Below are positions 45,783 to 58,438 of a stretch of DNA of 64,000 bases, in pieces. The DNA is from Leptospira sp. WS92.C1 (GTDB lineage Bacteria > Spirochaetota > Leptospiria > Leptospirales > Leptospiraceae): contig NZ_CP162131.1 in assembly GCF_040833975.1 (NCBI RefSeq), positions 231,001 through 295,000 of the forward strand, given 5' to 3'. The notes beneath the pieces are model-generated. The model ran no database searches. It was not told the DNA's origin and worked only from the letters and a program-made list of their open reading frames with translations. The position numbers were made by a program, and so were the translations under genes. Positions within the stretch are counted from its first letter, which is position 1, and each line of letters starts with the position of its first letter.

Positions 45783-46434
45783 TTTATAAATTTAGCAAAT
45801 TCAAGAAATCAAAATAAAACGTTTCGAATCTGATTCGAACACCGATCTTGTATTTTTGATTTTCTTTTGATACAAAAGAATTTCGAAGCTACACGCTTTC
45901 GCTTATTTGAATTGTATAAATAAACTATGAAATTTAATCAATAGAAAATATCCCGATTCGGGTGCCCAATAGAGATAAAGTCCATTTCCAATAAAAAAAG
46001 ATCGGATCTGATCCGATGACTTTCTACATTCCGTCGGTCTCGGAGCTCGTTATATCGATGGGTCTTTCCCAATACGAGAGCAGGACAGACGTTACAATGA
46101 CATCCTAACGTTACCGATGACAAACTTTACGCTTGATAGGATGTAAAATGATTCTATAGACGAATTTTTAGTAAAGTGGAGGGTGTTTGAGATTCTTTTC
46201 GGAATACAATCTGCGAAGACTTCGAGTATTCGATCTATCAGTTGATCAAATACGATGTAAAAATATTACAAAAGTCTCGAATTAAAAACTGCAAATATCA
46301 AAAAGGTAGAAGCTAAAAAAACGACCCCATTTATACGGCCTTAACCTTTTGGGAAATATTTTTTTTATCCGCTTAGTTATCGGCCGATCAAAGGCGCGGT
46401 CATTGAGTTGGATCTCAAAGAAACACCGATCAAG
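45783..46434. other. Intergenic region before the second IS block
   Basis: About 650 bp with no supported gene. A 61-codon minus frame at 45938-46123 has no recognisable content. Confidence 0.4.
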
Positions 46435-48150
<1,716 letters not shown>

Positions 48151-48596
48151 ATTATTTCTCCAATATTTCTGTAAGTTGCCGTCTAACTAAACTTATACCT
48201 TATTCATCCATTTTCAGGCAAAGATTTTTTTAAATGTGCCTTTTCTTTAGGCTTCACCATGGCTTTATAATATACCCCGCACTTTAGCAAATTTCCGCTT
48301 GACATTTGCCTCCATCTGTGTATACAAAAGAACCTTCTTGGAACCAACTGTGACCCTTACCTTGAATCAAAAACTTGCTCCAAACTCCCAAATTTCCACC
48401 CTCCCCGTAGAAACCACAGGGACTAACGTGTTTTGGTCGGCCTTAGGCATATCTCCTCGCTCCATTCCTCACCAACTGCCTTTTCTCACTTCCTTCCCCT
48501 CAACTTCCAACACCTCTCACTCCCTTCAGAAGTGGAGTAGACGAACTCAAAATTTCTCTAAGAATTCCCACACTCACTACTCTACCTCAGAAGATA
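48151..48596. other. C-rich region before the decayed transposase
   Basis: Unusually rich in C and CT-runs on the plus strand compared with the flanks. An open frame (from 48299) covers it but its peptide (Ser/Thr/Pro-rich) looks non-coding before codon 100. It may include the left end of the IS1595-like unit; no inverted repeat was found. Confidence 0.35.
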
Positions 48597-49703
48597 ACTC
48601 ACCCTTCAACATCCCTTTCTATACTAAAATTACTAAAAAGATTTTAAATGAATTCTATCCAAAGCACTGCCCAAACTGTGAGAACCAACTCTTAACTAAG
48701 GAAAGCACTACAAGACCCGATGTCATTCGCTGCGAAATCTGTAGGTATCAGTGCTCCAGACTCAGTTATACTCCCTTAAATCATTTTAAACTCCTTCTAT
48801 GGATGTTCGGATTCGTTTTCTATGAATCACTGATCCAATATCCTAAAGTCCTTACCTCCACTGAGATCTCAAGGAAGCTTAGAATTAGCTACAAGGCCGC
48901 ATCTCTGTTAAAGAGAAGATCAATTACTTTGCTCTGATCTATTACCGATCTACAATGAACTCACCTTTAAAATCTTAGAAATTCAGTTCAAGGACTTCAG
49001 GTTAGATCCTAACTCCGATTCAGCTCTCACACGTAAAATGGCAAGGAAACCCTATGTATGCGCTGATTCTGCCGTTCTCTACAGTGCGAGTCAGAGAGCG
49101 AACAAAGGAAGAGCTCGTTACAGAAAAACAGGTTTCACTGCTTCCATCTATCTCTCAGAGAAATTGGGAGGCAAGCAGGTTGGTACGTTATTCCATTCAA
49201 TCGCGATTAAGAATGGACCTGCATTCTTTACATCTGTTTCCAATACGAAGGCTGATACAATCGGTCCTTTACTCGTAAAGCAGTTACCATTCTCCACTCC
49301 GCTATTCACTAATGAAGGATATCCATGGCTCTTTGGAGTCTACAAGAACCATCGATCAGTGAATCACAGTGCAAAGTCTAAAGACAATCGATACAGGTTA
49401 GCGAAGAACAGATGGTGCAAGGATGGAGTTCACAATCAGGTAGCGGTAGGAAATCATCGTTTAGTTAAGACAGCTTTCTCAGCTTACGGATACATTCGTC
49501 CTGAGTTCAGTCAGTTATATCTGGATGAGTTTAGTTTTATAAAGAATGCAAATGTGATTGGCTTGGATGCTCTGGGGAGTAGTGAATCCGGGGAAGATTC
49601 TAAGAGATTTGAGGGAGTTCACTACTCTGCAGTGGTGAGGAAAAGTGGGAAGAGATTACAAAATATCTCCTCGCACCAATCCTCACCAAACACAATTTCA
49701 TAA
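48597..49703 (+). pseudogene. Decayed IS1595/ISXO2-like transposase copy
   Basis: Codes the same protein as residues about 60-410 of the neighbour at 49645-51447. A 2-nt loss near 48918 breaks the frame (LLKRRS then stop at 48937). The downstream part restarts at 49038. Both acidic residues I take as catalytic are changed: FTNEGYP for FTDEGYP, and VAVGNH for VAEGNH. It is therefore inactive. It directly precedes the intact copy, in the same orientation. Confidence 0.8.
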
Positions 49704-51447
49704 TGGATTTATAATAGATCGAGACCTGAAAAAAAGGAAGAATAAACCTAAAAATAGCGGAGCTGAATTTACCCCGAAAATAGAGCAAACACCCTCCCTA
49801 ATTAGACTGTTTGAAAAAAACAATTCACCCTTCAACATCCCTTTCTATACTAAAATTACTAAAAAGATCTTAAATGAATTCTATCCAAAATATTGCCCTC
49901 ACTGCGAGAACCAGATCTTAACAAAAGAAATCTCTACCAGACCAGATGTCATTCGATGTGAAATCTGCAGATATCAGTGCTCCAGACTCAGTTATACTCC
50001 CTTAAATCATTTTAAACTTCCGTTGTGGATGTTCGGATTCGTTTTCTATGAATCACTGATCCAATATCCGAAAGTCCTTACATCATCTGAGATATCGAGA
50101 AAGCTGAAGATTAGTTACAAGGCTGCATCATTGTTAAAGAGAAGGTTTCAGTTACTTTGCTCTGATCTCTTACCGATCTACAAAGACCTCACCTTTAAAG
50201 TTTTAGAAACTCAGTTCAAGGACTTTAAGTTAGATCCTAACTCCGATTCAGCTCTCACTCGTAAAATGGCAAGGAAACCCTATGTATGTGCTGATTCTGC
50301 CGTTCTCTACAGTGCGAGTCAGAGAGCGAACAAAGGAAGAGCTCGTTACAGAAAGACAGGTCTCACTGCTTCTATATATCTCTCAGAGAAGTTAGGAGGG
50401 AAACAAGTTGGAACACTTTTTCATTCAATAGCGATTAAGAACGGACCAGCTTTCTTTACATCTGTTTCCAATACAAAGGCTGATACAATCGGCCCACTGT
50501 TAGTAAAGCAATTACCATTCTCCACTCCGCTTTTCACTGATGAAGGATATCCATGGCTCTTTGGAGTTTACAAGAACCATCGCTCCGTAAATCACAGTGC
50601 GAAGTCAAAAGACAATCGTTACAGGTTAGCGAAGAACAGATGGTGCAAGGATGGAGTTCACAATCAGGTAGCGGAAGGAAATCATCGCTTAGTCAAAGCA
50701 GCTTTCTCTGCATATGGATACATTCGTCCTGAGTTCAGTCAGTTGTATCTGGATGAGTTTAGTTTTCTAAAGAATGCAAATGTGATTGGCTTGGAAGCTC
50801 TGGGGAGTAGTGAAACAGGGGAAGATATTAGGAATTCTGATGGAGTCCACTACTCTGCCGTGGTGAGGAAGAGTGGGAAGGGATATGCTCATCAAAAAAA
50901 AGAAACTACCTCGAAAAATTGGTTAAGCGACCAAATAAAAAGCAAACTATTTGCTTCTGAACAAAATAAAAGCTCCCTTACTAAATCGGAGCTGTTGAAC
51001 AAATCGCTTCTTAACAACACTGATACAATCTCAAAAAGTCCAAAGGGTTTAGCAAAAGAACTCAGGAAATACAATTCTTTCTGGGAAAACAAAACAATCT
51101 CTCATCAAGCTAAGAATAGAGAACTCAAACATCAAAGAATTGCGTTCAAAATCTGGAATCATATCAATTCAGGAACAACAACTTCCCATTATACTGTTCA
51201 AGAGCTTTGCAAAGAACTAAAACTATCAAAATCAACGTTGCTGAAAATTCTTAGAAAGTGGATCAAATACCGGTTCATCCTTAGAAGAAGAATCTATAAC
51301 CCACAAATCAACCAATTCAGAATCGATTTTCAAGTAATTCCCAATCGAAAAGACCTACTCTATATTCTCTACTCAAAATCAAGGAATCAAAAATATGAAA
51401 TCAAGTTTGAAAAAAACGGGAGAGTCACAAATGACAAAAAAGTATAA
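49645..51447 (+). CDS. IS1595/ISXO2-like transposase with C-terminal extension
   Basis: Up to 600 residues; the true start may be later than the GTG at 49645, since the first 60 residues overlap the decayed copy's end. A zinc ribbon has CPHC and CEIC (about 90-125). The ISXO2-type DDE core (about 205-405) has [46 protein letters not shown] and [13 protein letters not shown], ending [13 protein letters not shown]. Residues 415-600 are extra: a charged linker and a winged-helix-like part ([21 protein letters not shown]). The IS1595 family is known to include elements with passenger genes, and two follow here. Confidence 0.75.
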   Translation: MGRDYKISPRTNPHQTQFHNGFIIDRDLKKRKNKPKNSGAEFTPKIEQTPSLIRLFEKNNSPFNIPFYTKITKKILNEFYPKYCPHCENQILTKEISTRPDVIRCEICRYQCSRLSYTPLNHFKLPLWMFGFVFYESLIQYPKVLTSSEISRKLKISYKAASLLKRRFQLLCSDLLPIYKDLTFKVLETQFKDFKLDPNSDSALTRKMARKPYVCADSAVLYSASQRANKGRARYRKTGLTASIYLSEKLGGKQVGTLFHSIAIKNGPAFFTSVSNTKADTIGPLLVKQLPFSTPLFTDEGYPWLFGVYKNHRSVNHSAKSKDNRYRLAKNRWCKDGVHNQVAEGNHRLVKAAFSAYGYIRPEFSQLYLDEFSFLKNANVIGLEALGSSETGEDIRNSDGVHYSAVVRKSGKGYAHQKKETTSKNWLSDQIKSKLFASEQNKSSLTKSELLNKSLLNNTDTISKSPKGLAKELRKYNSFWENKTISHQAKNRELKHQRIAFKIWNHINSGTTTSHYTVQELCKELKLSKSTLLKILRKWIKYRFILRRRIYNPQINQFRIDFQVIPNRKDLLYILYSKSRNQKYEIKFEKNGRVTNDKKV

Positions 51448-51757
51448 ATTCAATTCAAAAGACTTTTACGAGTTATTGGATAACCAAGGTGAAAAATGTT
51501 TCCTTTCCGGAAGAATCCTAACTCCAGACAATACTTTGGCGGAACATATTCATCCTATTCGATTTGGCGGTGAACATACTAAGAATAATATCTGTCTTGT
51601 GGTCGAGCCTTTAGCGAGGTTAAAGCGATATCATAAGGAGGAGGAAATATTTCAACTCGCAGTCGATATTATCAATCTCAAAGGAGAAAAATATGGATTC
51701 AAAATCGTTCCGATTGAAGCAGCTAAAAAGAAAGTATCCCCTTCTCGGAGCAAGTAA
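51431..51757 (+). CDS. HNH endonuclease-like protein
   Basis: 108 residues from the ATG at 51431, chosen because GGGAGAG lies just upstream; a longer frame from 51395 has no such site. [35 protein letters not shown] contains the HNH core: the first His pair in AEHIHP, Asn in NNICLV, though the usual zinc-binding CxxC is incomplete. It overlaps the transposase gene's 3' end by 17 nt and the next gene's 5' end by 65, so all three form one unit. Confidence 0.75.
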   Translation: MTKKYKFNSKDFYELLDNQGEKCFLSGRILTPDNTLAEHIHPIRFGGEHTKNNICLVVEPLARLKRYHKEEEIFQLAVDIINLKGEKYGFKIVPIEAAKKKVSPSRSK

Positions 51758-52367
51758 CCAATGTTCTAATTTTAATCTAAAATACGATCGGCTTGAACTC
51801 AAATTAGTTCAGACTTCAAAGGTAACACCATTTCCAACTTGGAATCGATGTTTTATTACCTGTTGGAAACGTATCGATTCTTATTTAACACAATATCAGG
51901 AGAAGCATAAATCGAGTCGAGAATCGACATGGAATTTCTTTGCCACGAACATCTCTGGTAGAATCAATACATTTGCTTTTAAAAATAGGAAAGAAATTCG
52001 TTTCCAAGTGATCATTGATAGAATCAATCGAGATACAAATAAACTAAAAAATGAGCTTTATTATAAACCAAATTTTAGAGAAACATTCAATCGGCAATCC
52101 AGTAAGTTAAACCGGTTCAAAGGAACTTTCAATAGACCAAATGAAGAAACTGGAGTTCATGATTGGGTTTATTGTATGGGTCAAGCCTGTGCATCTATGA
52201 GACGGTTGGACAGAACAATTCAAGCGAAATATGATTTTCAGTGGAACTGGTTCATTACAGTCAAATGTGATTACCTTTTCGGGAATCGGAATCCCGTTTG
52301 GGAGCAAGCGTCACATACTTTAATCGGAAATTTTGAAAGAACGACTGATTTTCAATTAAGTGGGTAA
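51693..52367 (+). CDS. Unknown protein coupled to the HNH gene
   Basis: 224 residues, basic, rich in Arg, Asn and Trp, with no membrane segment. Visible patches are RCFITCWKRIDSYLTQY, WNFFATNISGRINTFAF, VHDWVYCMGQACASMRRLD and FQWNWFITVKCDY. It has AAAGGAGAA before the ATG and overlaps the HNH gene. I do not recognise a family. Its basic charge and position suggest a nucleic-acid-related passenger of the IS1595-like unit. Confidence 0.6.
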   Translation: MDSKSFRLKQLKRKYPLLGASNQCSNFNLKYDRLELKLVQTSKVTPFPTWNRCFITCWKRIDSYLTQYQEKHKSSRESTWNFFATNISGRINTFAFKNRKEIRFQVIIDRINRDTNKLKNELYYKPNFRETFNRQSSKLNRFKGTFNRPNEETGVHDWVYCMGQACASMRRLDRTIQAKYDFQWNWFITVKCDYLFGNRNPVWEQASHTLIGNFERTTDFQLSG

Positions 52368-52450
52368 GTTTTCGAAAATTCAAGTAGCAGGAATTATATT
52401 AAATAAATTTAGAATCTCGTCCCAATCAGAAAGGATGTATGCCCAGATAT

Positions 52451-53779
<1,329 letters not shown>

Positions 53780-53996
53780 CCAGATATTGCAAAGAAGATT
53801 CCCAAAATTACTGATGAAGAACTATCTTTATGACGATCCCAAATATTTTAAACCATTAGAAGACTCTTCCGTTATACCTAAGAAAGATTCAATCATGTCA
53901 TTCCAAATAACTCAAACTTATAGAGAACTTATGAATAATATTCAATACGCAAATAACATCACCATAATGTAACAATTCTGATCACTTGTTTCTCCA

Positions 53997-54293
53997 TTAT
54001 TTTCGAAATCGGTTAATGTAATAAATAAGCCTTTCCGTAAGGAGTCCATAAAATATACAGTTAATTATAAGTCCTCCAAAAAACAATATTGCATCACCAT
54101 TCGTTTTTAATACCCAAAGTATATTATGCGTCGGGAAGCGAAGAACATAGAATAATTTTGCAAAAGTCATCCAAATAAAACTTGTTCCTAACGTTCCTTC
54201 TTCTTCCCCCCAAGCGGCTAAAAAGCTTGGAATTAACAAAAGCCCGAACACAACTGTCGAAATACAAATTGTCAGTTTATTAATGTTTTTCAT
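53997..54293 (-). CDS. Small membrane protein, hypothetical
   Basis: 98 residues with a first hydrophobic segment (ICISTVVFGLLLIPSFLAA) and a second (AILFFGGLIINCIFYGLL), plus a basic end YYINRFRK. It begins the minus-strand AT-rich island. No family recognised. Confidence 0.55.
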   Translation of the reverse strand: MKNINKLTICISTVVFGLLLIPSFLAAWGEEEGTLGTSFIWMTFAKLFYVLRFPTHNILWVLKTNGDAILFFGGLIINCIFYGLLTERLIYYINRFRK

Positions 54294-54507
54294 TGTCTAA
54301 TTGGCCCTATATGTGTAGTGGAGCATTCTTCTTCGAATTTTGAACAGGAACGAATCACCCTTTCCGATAATGCATCTTCTGTCGCTTATCAAAATGTGAT
54401 AAAGATTATCCGTCCTTAATTTTGATTTTTCACAGACTTAGCATAGCCAACAAATCAGGAAATAGCGCAACTCTCGATCTTTCAAGCTGATGAATGAACA
54501 AAAATAT

Positions 54508-55866
54508 CTACTCAATCAAGGATCGCAATTTATCTGCTTTTAGATTACCACTGTAATGAGTATCCAATATTATTTGCAACTTCTCGCGCTGCGTATTACT
54601 TTCATATTCTAATACAACTCGCTTAAGTCTAGTTAGAGTATTTAATTTATTCCCAATAATTCTTTGTGCCTCCCAAGCACCTTTATATGATGCGCTAAGT
54701 ATTCTGATAAACAACTCAACAATTTCATCATTTGTAAATAGACTTAATATCAATTCTTCATTTCGCTCTAAGCTTAAACAAAACATGTTTGAAGTTTCAT
54801 AAAATGATGAACCTGCCGATTTCATATATTTATTTTTCAAAATAATTTTCAAATCATTATTCATTAATGAGTATTCAATCAAACTATTGTCATATGAATT
54901 CAATTCTGCATATACCAAAATTAAGTCCCAGTATTCAGTTATGATTTCTTCTGAATTCAACGTTTTCATAATAGATTTCATAATATTTGCAGGATGGGAC
55001 AGCGATATTTGCGAAGTTAAATGAAAATTTGAAAACGATCCTTTAAATATTACTTTGAGTCTATCGCGAGATAATGTTTTTTTCAGTTTTGTAAGAATAT
55101 TCGCATCAATAGTTACTAATGAAAGTATAAGCTCAATAGCATTCGGCTTTTCTAAATTTCGTTCAATTTGATTAGCCATCTTAGATGTGATTGGCTCATC
55201 GCCGAGATCAAGCATTCCAGTAAGAAATCTTAGAATATTATCTTTTTCAGTTCCAGTTATACTTAGATATCGATCAAATAACTTACTTAACAAATAATCA
55301 TATGCTTCAGGATGTATAGTTGAGATTTCATGTACAACCACTTTCTTATTTAACTCTCTCCCCGAGTCCGGGAAGAATATTACACTCCCAAGTCTACTCA
55401 ATAAAAAATCAGAAGATTCTTTTGTAGTTAAAGATTCTTTTGACAATACGTTATCGATAATCAAATTAAATATATATCTTGCCTCTTCTGGGCTAGGATT
55501 ATGCCCGGAAGGATGCGCGGATTTATTACGCAAATTACGAACAATTTCTAACATAGAGTAATCTAGTTCAGATAATATTTTCAACGATTTAAGCTGATCT
55601 AGCATATATACTTCATATATATTTTGGTCTTCTCTTCGTTTTTTTACCTCCTCGAGCAATACTTTAGCTGGGTGATTAATATTAGCAAGATATCCGAGTT
55701 TTATAAATATATCCTCAAATAATGCAATGGATGAAACAATGATCGTAGCTCTAAACGATTTTGAATTATAACAATTCAAAGCTTCCTTCATATAATCCAC
55801 TAATATTGGATTTTTAATTTTGAATATTTGTTCTTCAAGATCTCTTAAAAGCATTAAATTGTCCAA
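54508..55866 (-). CDS. HEPN-domain protein, large
   Basis: 452 residues. The N-terminal 150 form a HEPN-like helical bundle. NLRNKSAHPSGHN has the R-N-x3-H type motif (Arg113, Asn114, His118) used by HEPN ribonucleases. The remaining 300 residues are helical, without a recognised domain. It is 14 bp behind the 2-TM gene, so the two are co-transcribed. HEPN proteins often work in toxin-antitoxin and antiphage systems as RNases; that role here is inference. Confidence 0.6.
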   Translation of the reverse strand: MDNLMLLRDLEEQIFKIKNPILVDYMKEALNCYNSKSFRATIIVSSIALFEDIFIKLGYLANINHPAKVLLEEVKKRREDQNIYEVYMLDQLKSLKILSELDYSMLEIVRNLRNKSAHPSGHNPSPEEARYIFNLIIDNVLSKESLTTKESSDFLLSRLGSVIFFPDSGRELNKKVVVHEISTIHPEAYDYLLSKLFDRYLSITGTEKDNILRFLTGMLDLGDEPITSKMANQIERNLEKPNAIELILSLVTIDANILTKLKKTLSRDRLKVIFKGSFSNFHLTSQISLSHPANIMKSIMKTLNSEEIITEYWDLILVYAELNSYDNSLIEYSLMNNDLKIILKNKYMKSAGSSFYETSNMFCLSLERNEELILSLFTNDEIVELFIRILSASYKGAWEAQRIIGNKLNTLTRLKRVVLEYESNTQREKLQIILDTHYSGNLKADKLRSLIE

Positions 55867-55880
55867 ATTACTATGTATAA

Positions 55881-56564
55881 TTAATTATAATTTTCCAATA
55901 TAAGTTTTTCGGATTTTCCATCTTCCATTAGATATAGTTTATATCTTTTTTTCCAACGGTTATTTACGAAATCTACCAATATTTCTTCACGAAATTTTCC
56001 ACCCCTAGATTTAATAATTACGTTCCATCTAATAGGATTAGCTTCTGAATGATTTGAAGTTATAAATTCGTTTATTATCATAGAATCATTTTTGTTTAGT
56101 TCATTATAATTTTTAGTTTTGTAACGATTTAAGATTTTATCTTCTAATTCAATATTTACATTAAAAACAGGATTTTCTCCGTGATGTATTAATATTGGTA
56201 TAAACTGTCCACCTTCATAAGGATCGCTTCCGAAAATATCAATATAACAAAAACTATCCTTTCCGGTCATAAATCCAAATAATGACTGAATTCTTTCATC
56301 GACTGTTTTAGAAATTAATTTTTCTATATCTGATAATTTCGATTCTGTCTTAATAGTTCTGTTAATTCTTACTATATTACCAGTAATCCATGATATAAAG
56401 AAAAAGCTGGCGCTAAAATATGTGATATATTGACTGAAATATTTCGCCAAGTCTGAAACTTCAAAAGAGCTAAGTGTGTCTGTATTGAAATACGCATAAA
56501 CTATTGAAATTATAAATTGAATTCCGAATTCTTTAGTAAATTGATAGAATAATTTTTTACTCAT
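55881..56564 (-). CDS. Two-TM protein with soluble C-terminal domain
   Basis: 227 residues. Two hydrophobic segments (IQFIISIVYAYFNTD, about 14-28, and ITYFSASFFFISWITGNIV, about 46-65) are followed by a short helix and a beta-rich domain (90-227; SFCYIDIFGSDPYEGGQFIPIL, VFNVNIELED). Membrane-anchored proteins of this form are common as effectors or sensors in defence operons. Its exact family is not recognised. Confidence 0.55.
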   Translation of the reverse strand: MSKKLFYQFTKEFGIQFIISIVYAYFNTDTLSSFEVSDLAKYFSQYITYFSASFFFISWITGNIVRINRTIKTESKLSDIEKLISKTVDERIQSLFGFMTGKDSFCYIDIFGSDPYEGGQFIPILIHHGENPVFNVNIELEDKILNRYKTKNYNELNKNDSMIINEFITSNHSEANPIRWNVIIKSRGGKFREEILVDFVNNRWKKRYKLYLMEDGKSEKLILENYN

Positions 56565-56716
56565 TTCTTTAACTTCAAACTACAATCTGAGAATATTGTC
56601 TTTTTAATATCGCGAAACATTTTCTGTCGATTGTAATAAATACTTCTTTTAACGCGCCTTTTTCAAGAATCTAAAATAGCAATCACACGATTATATCATA
56701 AAGTACAAACTGGTAT

Positions 56717-57796
56717 TCATCCATAGACTGGAATATTTTCCAAATTACTGAAATAACTAATACTACCCGCAGAAATATTCGATCGTAATCGAGCGCGTTC
56801 ACGCAAAAGAACCTCTTGCTTCGGAATATCGTAGATGTGTATTTCTTTTATAGAAGTCATCATTGAAAATATTTCCTCATCTACGGATTTATTTACTATT
56901 GGAAACGAATACCCCATGACATATAATCTTTCAATTTTTGATGCGTTTTCTTTAATTTTCAATTTTTTGTTATTAATTAATCTATTTCCATCAAATGCAA
57001 AATTAATTTCAGTATAGTCTGTATCAAGATTCAATTTTTTAATGCTAAAGACTCTCAATATCTCTCTTAGATATAAGTTGAAATCACCATAAAAATAGAG
57101 TCTAGGAATAAAAAAGTCACTATCAAAACCAATTCTTGAAGACTTGTATATTCCTGCGGTACCGTTCATTTTATATAAAGCATGTTGTACGGCCCGTTCT
57201 GATTCACGATAATCTTTAATTTTTGGATTAATATTCAATGCTAACTGAGATTCATCAATCCAATCATCGTATTCCTTAGGCAGTTTTAAATAATTCGCTA
57301 AAGCTAATTCAAATTGAAAATCATAATTCCAGGTGAAAATTATCGGATCATTTAAGAGAGTAAAGTTACCTGCAGTTCTACCTTTTGCAGATTCGGAAAT
57401 AAATTTTCTGATTCGACTATCAATTTTTTCTGCATATTTAGTTGATTCGAATGGGAATTCTTTCTTTTGTTCAATCATGAAATAAGTCGACAGAACTCTT
57501 TTTATTTTATTAAAGTATAAAGGCTCTCTTAAATTTTCATTTGCTAATGTATCAATCGTCAATCTTTTTGACTTTTCTCCAATTTCTAACCATTCGTCAG
57601 TCATTATTTTAAGAATTTCATTATATGATTTTCCTTCGTAATTTCCATAGTTACCTTCGAGAACTTCGCTATCATCGAATAATTTAAGCTTTTGCAATTC
57701 AGTTGCTAAAAAAACCATTCTAAATGGCATGTCATTTGCAGCGGGAATGCCCTCTATACTTATGCCTGCTCCTAGGTAATATCCTACATTCATCAT
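56717..57796 (-). CDS. SIR2-like NAD-binding protein
   Basis: 359 residues. The N-terminal LGAGISIEGIP (8-18) is the SIR2-type nucleotide loop. FTWNYDFQFELAL has Asn157 and Asp159, the NxD pair. RLYVMGYSFPIVNKSVDEEIF is the GYS/D motif. The usual HG motif is replaced: YKMNGTAG (Asn211). That makes deacetylase chemistry doubtful. SIR2-type NADases are frequent in antiphage systems. Predicted cytosolic. There is a 97-bp gap to the broken gene upstream. Confidence 0.7.
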   Translation of the reverse strand: MMNVGYYLGAGISIEGIPAANDMPFRMVFLATELQKLKLFDDSEVLEGNYGNYEGKSYNEILKIMTDEWLEIGEKSKRLTIDTLANENLREPLYFNKIKRVLSTYFMIEQKKEFPFESTKYAEKIDSRIRKFISESAKGRTAGNFTLLNDPIIFTWNYDFQFELALANYLKLPKEYDDWIDESQLALNINPKIKDYRESERAVQHALYKMNGTAGIYKSSRIGFDSDFFIPRLYFYGDFNLYLREILRVFSIKKLNLDTDYTEINFAFDGNRLINNKKLKIKENASKIERLYVMGYSFPIVNKSVDEEIFSMMTSIKEIHIYDIPKQEVLLRERARLRSNISAGSISYFSNLENIPVYG

Positions 57797-57893
57797 ATTC
57801 TCGTTAATTTATATAGCTATCTTGACAAGCAAATATAATTACAAGTCTCGAAGAGACTTAATTACCACTATCGGAAGTGAATGATATATCATT

Positions 57894-58438
57894 CTATCTT
57901 TGCAAAATTTCCGAAATCATGACAATGGCGAAGCTATCACTCCCCTTTAAATACAACTCATCGATTGATTTACGTGAGCGCGGGAGGGTATTAGAAATTT
58001 TTTCTAAAACTTCAATTACAACATCTTCATCGTAAACAGCGACCGCTGGAAGATAGCCGTCTTTGTCCGTAGCAAATAATATTCCTTCATTGTTTTTTCG
58101 ATTCTCTGTATAGAAAACTGCTATTTCAAAAATATCAAATTCAGGATTATTTCGGAGTGGGCCAATAAACTTGTCTGTTTTCCTTATTAAAGAAGCTGTA
58201 TAGCCATTCAAAAAAGATATTTAATTCTATCATACAATTCGTCTGAGCATTCAAAAACTCTGAGAATTCTTCTTTTTAAATTTTCCGGTACCTGTATTAA
58301 ACTTCGCCCTTCCATTATTTTATTTAAAATAGTGCTATATATGAACTCAAGATTAATTCTTTCTTTTGGATTCGTATGAAATTCGTATTTATAATTACCT
58401 TTATTTATTACGCTATAAACGATTACTCATTCTTTAAC
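57894..58438 (-). pseudogene. Broken gene coupled to the nucleotide cyclase
   Basis: Downstream of the cyclase, ATG overlaps its TAA (AATGAGTAA) and reads MSNR before a stop. A +1 step gives YSVINKGNYKYEFHTNP on to YDRIKYLF. There a T6 tract (CTTTTTTG) near 58205-58212 is one T short of joining LNGYTASLIRKTDKF, the 105-residue frame ending at 57894. So two 1-nt lesions split one gene of about 175 codons. Unknown family. Sequencing error or programmed shifting at T6 is possible. Confidence 0.5.
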
